64,000 bases of DNA from assembly GCA_950022295.1 (NCBI GenBank), contig OX465597.1, forward strand, positions 184,759,016-184,823,015, written 5' to 3'. The position numbers and the translations under genes are program-made. This DNA comes from Bromus sterilis (lineage: Eukaryota; Streptophyta; Magnoliopsida; Poales; Poaceae). Each line of letters starts with the position of its first letter. Position 1 is the stretch's first letter. Under the pieces are notes generated by a model that had not been told where the DNA came from, searched no databases, and saw nothing but the letters and a program-made list of their open reading frames with translations. This document shows positions 11,191-21,068 of this stretch, piece after piece.

Positions 11191-11853
11191 ACTCGCCCCC
11201 ACTCAACAGAATCTCGTCCCGAGATTCAGAAGTCTGTGGGAGGAAGGAGGGGTACTCGGCATTGAGACGGTCTTCTTTTTCCCACGTGGCTTCTCTCTCA
11301 GAGTGGTGTGAACATTGCACTTTCAGAAACTTAATCTTCTGACGACGAGTGACACGCTCTGCTGAATCAAGAATACGAACGGGGTATTCTCGATAAGAAA
11401 GGTCATCTTGGAGATCAAGCGTTTCATGGTCGACTTCGCGGATGGGGTCCTTGAAGCAACGCCTGAGTTGTGACACATGGAATACGTCATCTACTCGAGA
11501 AAGGTGCGGGGGTAGTTCAAGTGGTAGGCAACTTCTCCATGTTTAGAAAGAATGCGGAAAGGTCCGATGTAACGTGGGTCCAACTTGCCTTTGATACCGA
11601 AACGTTGGGTTCCCTTCAGAGGAGTAACCCGAAGGTAAGCCTTCTCATCCAGATTGTAGCTCTCTTTCCTATGATGACGATCATAGTAGCTTTTCTGACG
11701 AGACTGGGCTGCTTTCAATTGATCACGAACAATGCGAACTTGCTCTTCTGCTTCCATGATCATGTCCGGTCCAAAGAATTGTCTTTCACCGGTTTCTGAC
11801 CAGTTTAGCGGTGTTCGACATCGTCGTCCGTAGAGGAGTTCAAAAGGATCCAT
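11168..11853 (-). pseudogene. pol: Family A pol C-terminus: integrase tail and chromodomain-like region
   Basis: Frame 11853-11491 holds the integrase C-terminal region (PFELLYGRRCRTPLNW, then GPFRIL...VAYHLNYP). Frame 11476-11168 holds YREYPVRILDSAERVTRRQK ... EREATWEKEDRLNAEYPSF, the pattern of the chromodomain-like tail of plant chromoviruses (Tekay/Del type), thought to steer integration to heterochromatin. A frame change separates the two. The ORF passes through the PPT (AGTGGGGGCGAGT, minus strand, 11203-11191) and stops about 8 codons into the 3' LTR. The integrase tail also has frame breaks upstream near 11860-11880. Confidence 0.82.
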
Positions 11854-11878
11854 GTTCAGACTAGATTGGAAACTATTG

Positions 11879-12758
11879 TTATAAGCAAATTCGGCGAATG
11901 GACTTCTCCCAATTCTTTCCGAATGAGATTACACAAGCTCTGAGCATGTCTTCAAGAATTTGGTTAACCCTTTCGACTTGACCGCTAGACTGAGGATGGA
12001 AAGTTGTACTAAAGGAGAGATGAGTTCCCATAGAATTCTGAAAGCTTCCCCAAAATCTAGAGGTGAAAAGGCTACCATGATCAGAATTGATTTCCAAAGG
12101 AACACCATGAAGAGACACAATTCTAGAGACGTACAAGTCCGCTAACTGGCTCGCAATTATAGACTCGTGAACGGGCAGGAAGTGTGTAACTTTGGAAAGC
12201 CTATCTATGATAACGAAGATGGCATCATTTCCTTTCTGGTTTTTTGGAAAGCCGGTGATGAAGTCCATACCGACTTTGTCCCATTTCCACTCTGGAATAG
12301 GCAAAGGTTGAAGTGTACCAGCAGGTCTTTGATGTTCTGCCTTAATGCAACGACAAACATCACATTCGGCAACAAATCGAGCAATGTCTCTCTTCGTCCT
12401 AGTCCACCAAAATCTCTGGTGTAGATCTCGGTACATTTTTGTGCTACCGGGATGAATTGAGAGGGGGTGTGTCATGGGCTTCTTTGAGGATGAGTTGCCT
12501 TAGTTCCCTATTCTTAGGTACTACCAAACGATTTCCAAAGAATACCGTTCCCTTACTATCTATGGAGAAACATTTAGCAACTCCGCTAACAATGTTCTCC
12601 TTGATCCGGCAAACACCTCGTGCACACCTTTGGGCATCTATGATTTGATCCTCAAGAGTTGGTTTCTCCACCAAGGTAGAAAGATAGCCATGAGGAACAA
12701 TCTCAAGATTGAGATTGCAAAATTCCTCATGAAGAAGTGGTTGATACTGTTGTAACAT
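11879..12758 (-). pseudogene. pol: Family A integrase (zinc-binding and catalytic core), frameshifted
   Basis: The N-terminal part is at 12758-12444 and the core at 12475-11879, in different frames. The zinc-binding region shows H...H (THPLSIHPG) and CDVC. The DDE core is recognisable: VGMDFITGFP (first Asp), EINSDHGSLFTSRFW (second Asp) and HPQSSGQVERVN (Glu). The three acidic residues are present. The integrase would insert the cDNA into host DNA. The frameshift near 12444-12475 and loss of the junction to the C-terminal part at about 11879 make it a pseudogene. Confidence 0.85.
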
Positions 12759-14272
12759 GAGGTTGTTACAATACGACTTACTGCATCATCCATGACATTG
12801 GCTTTGCCTGGGGTGTAAGAAATTCCTACGTCGTAATATTTTATCAACTCAATCCAGCGTCTTTGCCTGAGATTAAGATCTGGGTGGGTGAAAATGTATT
12901 TGAGGCTTTGGTGGTCGGAATAGATCTCACAACGATTACCAAGGAGGTAATGTCGCCAAGTTGTCAGGGCATGAACTACGGCAGCGAGTTCAAGATCATG
13001 GTTAGGATAGTTCTCTTCATGTGGCCGCAACTGGCGTGAAGCATAAGCTACCACATGTCTATCTTGCATAAGTATGCATCCTAACCCTTGCCGTGAGGCG
13101 TCACAAAAGATCTCGAAATCCTTTTTGGTGTCTGGAGGCGCAAGTACGGGTGCAGAAGTCAATCTTCTTTTTAGCTCTTGAAAGCTTTCCTCGCACTTGG
13201 GAGTCCATTGGAATTTTTTATCTTGCTTGAGGAGTTCAGTTAGAGGCTTTGCAAATTTAGAAAAGTTCTCGACGAAGCGACGACAATAGCTGGCTAGGCC
13301 TAGAAAACTCCTAACTTGCTTAACCGATTCAGGTGGAGTCCAGTCAAGGACGGCCTGAACTCTCTCGGGATTCACAGCAATGCCTTTTGCAGAAATCACG
13401 TGGCCTAAGTAGGTCACTTCTAGTAGCCAAAATTCACACTTGGAGAATTTAGCATATAGGCGATGCTCTCTAAGTTTCATCAATACCAGCCTTAGATGTT
13501 CGGCATGTTCTTCTTCGTTCTTCGAGTAGATGAGAATTTCATCAAGATAAACTACAACAAATTTATCTAAGTACTCCATGAAGATCGAATTCATCATGGG
13601 CGAGAAAGTGGCGGGGGCATTGGTTAAAGCAAAGGACATGACGGTGTACTCGTAAAGACCATAACGAGTATTAAAAGCCGTTTTTGCAATGTCCTCGCTT
13701 CGGATTTTGATTTGATGATATCCTAATCTCAAATCCATCTTTGAGAAGACAGAGGATCCAGCAAGTTGATCATAAAGATCATTGATCCTGGGAAGTGGGT
13801 ACTTGTTCTTTATCGTCGCTAGATTTAGCGGGCGATAGTCTACGCACATCCTTTCTGTTCCATCTTTCTTCGTTACGAACAGAACGGGGCAACCCCATGG
13901 CGATGAGCTAGGGCGGATGAAGCGTTTTTCCAACAAAGCTTCCAGTTGGATTTTAATCTCAGCTAACTCACGTGGGGCCATTTTGTATGGGCGTCTGGAA
14001 ATTGGTGCGGTTCCTGGCATAAGATCCGCTATGAACTCTACACATCTTTCGGGAGGCATACCCGGCAGTTCTTCATGGAAGACATCCGGGAAGTCACGAA
14101 CCACTGGAACTTCTTCGAGTTCAGGAAGGGGAAGTACATTCAAAGAATGCACTTGGGTTTTGGTTCTGGGTGAGGTGTAGTTAACTGTCTTGCCTGAAGG
14201 GTGGGTGAGTTTCACTGATTTACCTTTGCAATCAAAGGTAGGCATTCTGCCTTGATAGCCAATCCATGCCAA
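12638..14272 (-). pseudogene. pol: Family A reverse transcriptase-RNase H (544 aa open frame)
   Basis: A long uninterrupted frame. It opens with the post-protease linker (residues 20-110), then RT from about residue 110: KKDGTERMCVDYRPLN, KMDLRLGYHQI, the YxDD box and YLGHVIS. RNase H follows from about residue 370: FEIFCDAS, LELAAVVHAL and SDHQSL. The catalytic YxDD box reads YLDE (in VVVYLDEILIYSKN), so one of the two metal-binding aspartates of RT is replaced by Glu and activity is doubtful. The frame overlaps the gag-protease ORF by about 40 bp in another frame; an indel in the GMDWLS region of protease separates them. The last roughly 30 residues are out-of-frame readthrough. RT would copy the element RNA into cDNA. 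Confidence 0.9.
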
Positions 14273-15638
14273 GGATTACATCGATGTCTGAAGACTTGAG
14301 GGCTATGAGTGAAGCAAGAAATACTAACCCCTCAATTGCAATTTGATTACCATGGCTTACTCTATTAGTTTGCCATCTTGATCCTAGAGTTTGGATTATC
14401 ATGGGGGTGGACAGTTCAGCAAAAGATAAGTCATGACGAAGTGCATAACTTTCTGACATGAATGAATGAGATGCTCCTGGATCGAAAAGAACAGAAGTAA
14501 GAACATAATTGACTGGGAGCGTACCAAGAATGATGTCAGTGGTGTCGTCAGTCTCTTCGGCGGCAATCTTATTCACACGTCCACGAGTGGCGGGAGGAGC
14601 GGGTTTGGTGGTGTAGACCTTCGGGGGTGGCTTGCCACGACCATTGTTGTTACCTCCGGCACGGGGTGGAGCATTCTGATTCCAGAGCTGGTTCTGGGGA
14701 CACTCGCGGGAGTAGTGGCCTGCCTGACCACACTTGTAGCAGGCTCCAAAGACAGTGCGTGGAGCTGGGTTGTTCGGTGGAGCGGGGTGGAACGAAGCTG
14801 GTGGACGAGGCGCCACATAGGATGGCCTCGGTGGGTTGTTCTGGCGAAACATGCTGTTGGGGATCCAGATCTTGCGCTTCTGAGAACCTGAGCTGGATGA
14901 ACCATCGTCTCTAGGGTGTTTGCGGAAGTCATTGGGGGTGTTCATGTCCTCCGCCTTGATGGCCCATTTGACAAGGACCTGGAAGGTGGCAAAGTCATGT
15001 AGGATGAGCTCACGACGGAGTCCAGAATTGAGTCCACAGCGGAACCTCTCTTGCTTCTTAGCGTCGGTGGAGACCTCTTCAGTAGCATAACGAGCCAGTC
15101 GGTTGAACTCACGACTAAACTCGTCAACAGTCCTCCTGCATTGGGTGAGGTTGCAGAACTCCTCACGCTTGCGGTCCATAAGACCCTTTGGAATGTGGTG
15201 CTCACGGAATGAAGTGCAGAACTCATCCCAAGTTGAGGGCGGTCCAACGGGACGCATGTTCAGGAAATTCTCCCACCAAGAGCTAGCTGCACCCTCGAGG
15301 TGGTAAGTGGCATAGCTGACCCTGTCACCATCTGCAACATGGCCTGCCTGGGGCTTCCTCTCGATGCTGCGAAGCCAGTCATCAGCGTCAAGGAGCTCGG
15401 TGGAGTAGCTGAAAACCGGGGGATGAAGCCGGATGAAGTCATTCAAAGACACCAACTCATTGCGCTTCTGAGTGGTGTTGCGGGCAATGACCTCCATCAA
15501 CTGGTGAGAGTCTCAGCGGTTCCTCTCAACCTCCATCTGAACCTGAGCCATCGTGGGTGGGGGTGGAAGATTGCCTTCCTCCGGATCATTCCCACGACTA
15601 TGGGCACGACCAAGCTGGCCACGGGTTCCTTGAGACAT
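14232..15638 (-). pseudogene. gag: Family A gag-protease with early stop
   Basis: Starts at ATG 15638 (MSQGTRGQLGRAH). A TGA at 15513-15515 interrupts it where the second copy has CGA; it then stays open to 14232. Gag core: DADDWLRSIERKPQAG ... YATYHLEGAASSWWENF ... CNLTQCRRTVDEFSREFN. A CCHC zinc knuckle, CYKCGQAGHYSREC, lies near residue 255 of the open part. The aspartic protease follows: SVLFDPGASHSFMSES, where the usual D-S/T-G is D-P-G, and then VILGMDWLS. The replaced residue should damage the protease. Gag would form the particle and protease would mature the polyprotein. The coding chain then shifts frame into RT. Confidence 0.9.
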
Positions 15639-15973
15639 CCGGAAGGTGAAAACCAAAGTCAAACAGAGTTGATTGGAAGAGTCTAAACAAGGTATTGAAG
15701 GTACTGGAAGAATCACATAGCAAAGGAAGTAATCATCTTGACAACATGGTGATAAAAGCATACAAGCCATATATTCACAAGCTGTCATACAAACCATACA
15801 TCGTTTTAGTACAAGCGCCAAGCTAATAAAAACGTGATGCAGATGATACATCCTTCAGAGGCACTCTGACTTCCTATACATTATTTGTCTAAGCCTCTGG
15901 AACTTAGAAAACCTTGCATACAATATACTAAAGACACTACTACATCCTCACTAAAGTAAGACCAGAGGCGGTC

Positions 15974-16753
15974 TCACTCATCTCCATCTCCATAGTAATC
16001 CTAGTAAAAGTTACCCGCGTAACCCGGTAGCTGAAGGTGACCATCGGAAAACACGGAGGCCTGTGGACCCTGATATCCATTTGGGCAAGGATGGGGCCTA
16101 GGTCCAGCGTAGGGTGGAAGCAGAGGACCACGGGGAGGAAAAATTCCTCCAATCTTGGGCCAAGCAACTCGAGAAGGCATCTGTGTCCTGACTGGGTAGA
16201 TAGCATCATACTCCACTGATCCAACACTCACAAATGGATCCAGAAGTGTAAGTGCTCGATACAGACGGACACGGGTGGCGTGAAGCTCAAAACGAAGGGC
16301 ACGTGCATCACGATCTCTATCACAAGCGTGCCGAGCAGTGATCTGAAGCAAAGTATCCTCCAAAGAGTGATCTGTGTACCATCCGGTGTAATACCCCTCT
16401 TCTCCTGGAAGTGTAGCAGGGATATAGCGGAAATATGTGCCTCCAAGCATAGCGTGCTCCTCTCTCAGCAGGGTAATACATGAGGATGCAGCATCCTGGA
16501 CAGCCATGTTCTCAGTCATGCCAATGCCATGTACAAAGTGGATAGGCTGAGTGACTCCAGTGTGGTGCGGGTAGATCCTGACAATGCAGTGGAACTGGGT
16601 CTGGTTGAAGTCAAGGAACTGCTCCTCAACTGTGTACTCAGGGTACCATCAGTATCCAATGAAGGACATCATCTCGATCAGCATGGCGGGATGCCCACGC
16701 ACACCGAGGCACCTAGTCAGACGAACAATCTGCCGAGGGGGAAGATCCGCCAT
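15974..16753 (-). pseudogene. Family A ORF0: unknown protein encoded before gag (about 259 codons)
   Basis: The frame starts at ATG 16753 (MADLPPRQIVRLTRCLGVRG), about 400 bp after the PBS and about 330 bp before gag, on the same strand as gag. TGA interrupts it at codon 35 (the other copy has CGA) and TAG at 16001-16003 (the other copy has GAG), nine codons before the ancestral stop at 15974. Otherwise it stays open from 16519 to 16001 (172 codons). Residues about 36-105 read WYPEYTVEEQF ... QFHCIVRIYP ... FVHGIGMTENMAVQDAASS, then CITLLREEH. The spacing of P-x-Y, alternating hydrophobics, G-x-G-[ST] and a following A-x-x-x-A-A helix resembles a double-stranded-RNA-binding domain, but the usual basic KKxAK is absent. 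The C-terminal part is Pro/Gly-rich. I do not know a named function; related hypothetical proteins occur in grass genomes (recalled, unverified). Confidence 0.6.
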
Positions 16754-17156
16754 CTAAAACAGAAAGAAGGAGTTCCCAAATGCATAAGATTATGAAGAAA
16801 CTTGGAATGACTCGGGCAGCATAACGGCTGTAATTGCAAGAAAAGACAATTTCTTACAACATGAAAACAACACTGACATATGATGTAAGAAATCAGGAAG
16901 CACAACATCGCTAGTAAACCGAACACAACTTTTCTACGGCTACAAGGAAGCAAACAACGAGATGTTCTGGTAATACATAGATGAGCCTAGTCCTATCTTC
17001 CCGTAGAATAAGATGAGGGTGAATCAGAACTCAGAACGATGAAGGTAAGGAGAAAAAGAAGCCTTACGTTGTTCCCTAATATACCCAGAGTAACTTTATA
17101 ACTATAGCAAGCTAGACTCGACTTCGGCCAAGGCTGATAATCCTACAGTCAGTCCT

Positions 17157-17172
17157 GCTCTGATACAAAGTC
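17157..17172 (-). other. Primer-binding site of family A (copy 1)
   Basis: The minus strand reads TTTGTATCAGAGCAGG immediately after the LTR end at 17173, close to the consensus TGGTATCAGAGC complementary to initiator Met-tRNA. It fixes the LTR boundary and orientation (-). Confidence 0.75.
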
Positions 17173-20100
17173 TGTCGGGACCCGAGGTTAGCGTATGCAA
17201 GTCCCGCTACGACATAGTCATATGGAGAGCAGAGAACTGTACTCACTTGTCTAAGCAGACAAGGCCAAGCACATCACGTTCTCGGAAAGCATCGTACGTG
17301 ACGGGCATCCCATCCAGGCCGGATGATCAACTGAGATGGGTCCTCATCGTCCGCACACAAGTCTAAATGATATGGGTGATGAGCTCCCATACTCACAGAC
17401 AAGTCCCCTCAACCATACAATCAAATATCTCATAGCTCTTACATAGACTTACTCCAGCCCGATCACTTAGTCGGGGTCTAGGGCGGGCTCGATCATACAA
17501 CAAAGTGTGCACAAGACAGAGTCTCGAACAATCGCATCGCGATGCCCCAATCTGCGCACATCTCAGGGCCACTTGGTGTATAAAATACCGCCAGCCAGAT
17601 CACAACTAAGGTCTCGAAAACCCATACAAAGACAACCATGTTATAAACATACACGCAGAACACATGCCTTGTATGAACAACAGGTATCATTGCAATTCTC
17701 TACAAAGTATAAATTTTATTGATAACTCTCACAGAGTGCACACAGAGATCACAAGCATGTGATCCAACATTACAACATTCAACGGAAGCAGAGTAGGTAT
17801 GAGTACAGACAAACTTAACAAATGGCTTAAGAAGCCTTATTTAAACACAAAGCCCTCCACGAGGGAACCAGTCTGCTGAATGGGACTACACTAGCTTGGT
17901 CTTCAGTCGTCGAGCTCGAGGAAGAATCCACCTTCGAGGTCGGTGGGTTCATCTAAGACATAGAATAAGCAAACGTGAATACAAAGTCGTACTCAGCAAG
18001 ATTTACGTAGGAACTATACTACTCATGCTTATGTATCAAGGTAAAGGGAGGTGGGGTTGAATTGCATAAGTGCCAGCTTTGACTTGGCTAGACCTGAACT
18101 ACGAGTACCAGACTTTGAGGTAAGAATCGTACACGAGTCCACTACATCTCCAATCAATTACACCACTATTGTGCATTCCTCGACTTCCCCACGAGAAAAC
18201 ACGCCATAGGACTCCCTCTTATCTTGGTAAGTTTTATAAGTATCCTCGACTTTGAGCCGTTCTCTCACTTAGCATCCAGGCCACAAACCTACCAGAACTC
18301 CGAACTACTACGACATTTGGACATCGAAAGGGATGAGTTAATAGGTTGAGAGGGGTCAGTGAGCCCAATGTGTGGTTGTACTCTTCATCTTGGATCACCA
18401 CACAAGAACTCAGACTTAGGGCGGTGTTCAACGAGACAACCCACTGTGTACTCCTACACAGCCTCTCATCGTTCACCTTGTATTATGGTATATTCACCAA
18501 CACATTTCCACTATCATCAACATGATCACTACCATCCCGACTCACATAATAGTAACAACATTGTATCACTCTAAGCATCCAATAAGCAGTAAAAATTGCA
18601 GGGGCCACATGATATCAACTAACTCCTACATTTTCTAGGATTGTGGTTTGCTTACTACTATGAAAAATGATAGGTCATGCAAAGGAATGGGTTCATCTAT
18701 GCGGTAGAAACGTAGCATGGTAATCATCCTATACAATGCATAAGCGAGACATGAGAGGGAAGTGGGATTTTATCGACATGATCAATGGGGTTTTTCTTGC
18801 CTTGCTGACGAGGTTCGGTATCGGGGTCTTCAACGAAGGGGGCAGCTTCCTGTTCCGGTTCCACTTCTATCGACAAACAACAATCAAGGGGGGCAACATA
18901 AGTACAATGCACAAACACATGGTTGAAGGTTGAAACTTGATGTACATGCTTCTGATGTGTGAGGAAATTCCATTTGAATGGAGTGTATTGCAAAAGAATT
19001 GCAAATTCAAACTCCAATTTGAATTAAAAATGAATTCCATATGCATGTTTGCTTCTGTTCCCCCATTTTTAAATGGTCAAACATGAAAACAAAGTGCACA
19101 TTCAGAATCCTTGAATTTTTCTAATAATTTTAGACATCTTATTTGTTATATTTGGAGTTAGGATGAATTTTCTATGAATTTCCGAAGTTTAGCATATTTT
19201 CTGCCATTTTCTGGATTTTTTAATTCAAATTCTAATTAATGTGTCATGCTTGTGCAAGGATGACGTTAGGGGGGGGTCTGACCTGTGGGTCCACCAAGTC
19301 AGTGGGGGGAGGGGCGGTTAATTAAACCGTTCTGTTAAACTAACTGGGGTTAGTTAGTGGCCAGGGGGCCCACTGTCATAGGCTAGGGGGGAGGGGTCAT
19401 TAGGGGGGGTGGTTATGGTCTAATGACCGTGGCCACGTCACCTCGCTGGCGAAGAGTCGGCGGCGACTCGCAGACGCGGCGGCGTCCATGGAATCGGTGC
19501 TCCCGGCCACCATTTCGCACGCCGAGACCACCAGGAGGTAGCCCTCGATCGAGCGCTTCACCCAGACGAGTCGGGCGACCACGGGGAGGCCCGACGTGAT
19601 GGCGGCGACCTTAACGGAGGCGGTAGAGGCTCGGTTGAGAACAGGATTAAGCTAGGGGCTCTTCATGGAGCGGGGCTAGTCGGGATCGGACCAGAAGAGC
19701 TCGGCGAAGACAATGGACATGGCCGCGTGGAGGCGCACTTAGCAGAGGCCCGCCGACGACGAGCACGGCGGCGCTGCTCTTCTGCGCTCATGGTGAAACG
19801 AGCTAGAGGAAGAAAGGGTGGTCGTGGCTTGAGGGGAAAGATGCAGGGGCTCACCACGGATGAGACGGGGTGGCTAGCGGGCTCGGAGAATCTTCCGTGG
19901 CGGCGAATCAAAGAGCTCGAGCTCCGGGGGCCGGCGGTGATCCGATGAACCTGGCTCGCTTCTAGTCCAAATTGGAGCTCCTGCTTCTGCTAGTCGACGA
20001 AGAAGAGGACGGGGATCTCGATAGACAAGCTGGTTGGAGTTCTAGCCCGGGGTGGCCATGGTTTCCGGCGACGAGGAACTGCGGTGGCGCTAGGTGTCGG

Positions 20101-20811
20101 TGGGGAAGGAAGCGCAGAGAGCTCGAGAGCGAGGGGGGAGCAGGGGAAAGTGAGCGGGAGGCTCTCGCGCGTCTCCGTGGCAAGCCTAGAAGGCTGGAGA
20201 GACCGCCAGGCAGGCTAGCAGCTGCTCGCCGGCGTCGGCATGCTCTCCAGCGAGCAGCTTGCCGCGCTGGGGGAAGAGACAAAACGGGGGCTGGGCTGGG
20301 CTGGCTTGCTGGGCCGCGGGGCGATGAGTTGGGCCACTTCCGAGGTAGGCCTTTTTCCTTTTTCCTTTCTGTTTTCTTTTCTGCCTTTTTGTTTTGCTGT
20401 GCTAAATAAATAGTAGGCATTTTATTAAATCCTGAAACTTTTTATATGGCTTCACAACATAATAGACTAGCCACTTGTAAAGTTTGAACATTTTTAAAAT
20501 TCAAATTATTTGAATTTTAAATCAAATAGGGGTTTTTGATTAATTCCAAGGTCCTATTTGAATATTTGAAAAATCCATGAGCATGGGGTTGGTCCCACAT
20601 CACTTGATATGTGATCACACTCATTTATGGGAGCTTTCAAAAATACATAAGGAATTTTTGGAACAACTTTATTTCTGGCCATTTGAATTAATTCATCTGG
20701 GGGGGTGGGTTCCTTCTCCCATTTGAGTTTGAAATTGAATTCATTTGATTTTCTTTGATGAATGCAAGGTGACTTTGATCCTAGCACATTACCTAACAGA
20801 GGGATCTGACA
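17173..20811 (-). mobile_element. Family A 5' LTR, 3639 bp, with internal deletion
   Basis: The minus strand begins TGTCAGATCCC (at 20811) and ends GGGTCCCGACA (at 17173), giving TGTC...GACA termini, followed by the PBS. It aligns along its length with 7257-11190. At about 18241-18256 it joins sequences that are about 295 bp apart in the other LTR. The right flank is AAGGA (20812-20816); the matching duplication cannot be tested because the left end of the array is truncated. GC-rich frames at 19660-20420 on both strands are LTR sequence, not genes. Confidence 0.88.
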
Positions 20812-21068
20812 AAGGATCCTCTCCCGGACAGCATCGATGGGAGGAACCTGGGCGTCAAAACACCGACGAGTTACCTTCTGCCAAATGATGGTGGTTCGAG
20901 CGTCTTAGTGGCGACGATCCTCCAGGCGAGTACGCTGATCCGGGGATCCATGCTGCCCGGATGATACCACAGATGTGCATAAAGATCATAGAACAGCTGG
21001 GATTTCATCCACCCACCGCTTTCCACACTTTTCGAGCCGCTGGAAGGTACGAATCCAGAGACCTCGGA
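20812..21068 (-). pseudogene. pol: Gypsy integrase C-terminal scrap
   Basis: Minus-strand reading, with stops, contains RLEKCGKRWVDEIPAVL followed by SLCTSVV. This resembles the integrase region 'G..W..ELPAVLWS.RT' of Tat/RIRE2-like grass Gypsy elements, a different lineage from family A. It is bordered by family A on the left and the B-family LTR on the right, so it is a remnant of the sequence into which they inserted. Confidence 0.55.

Noticed and set aside
13917..14891. Plus-strand ORFs opposite gag-pol
   Set aside because: Shadows of the minus-strand gag, protease and RT frames; no domain.
19962..20420. 152-codon ORF on - with a mirror ORF on +, also seen at 10336-10716
   Set aside because: GC-rich LTR sequence of family A. 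Both strands open; Arg/Ser/Pro runs; no protein family recognised.
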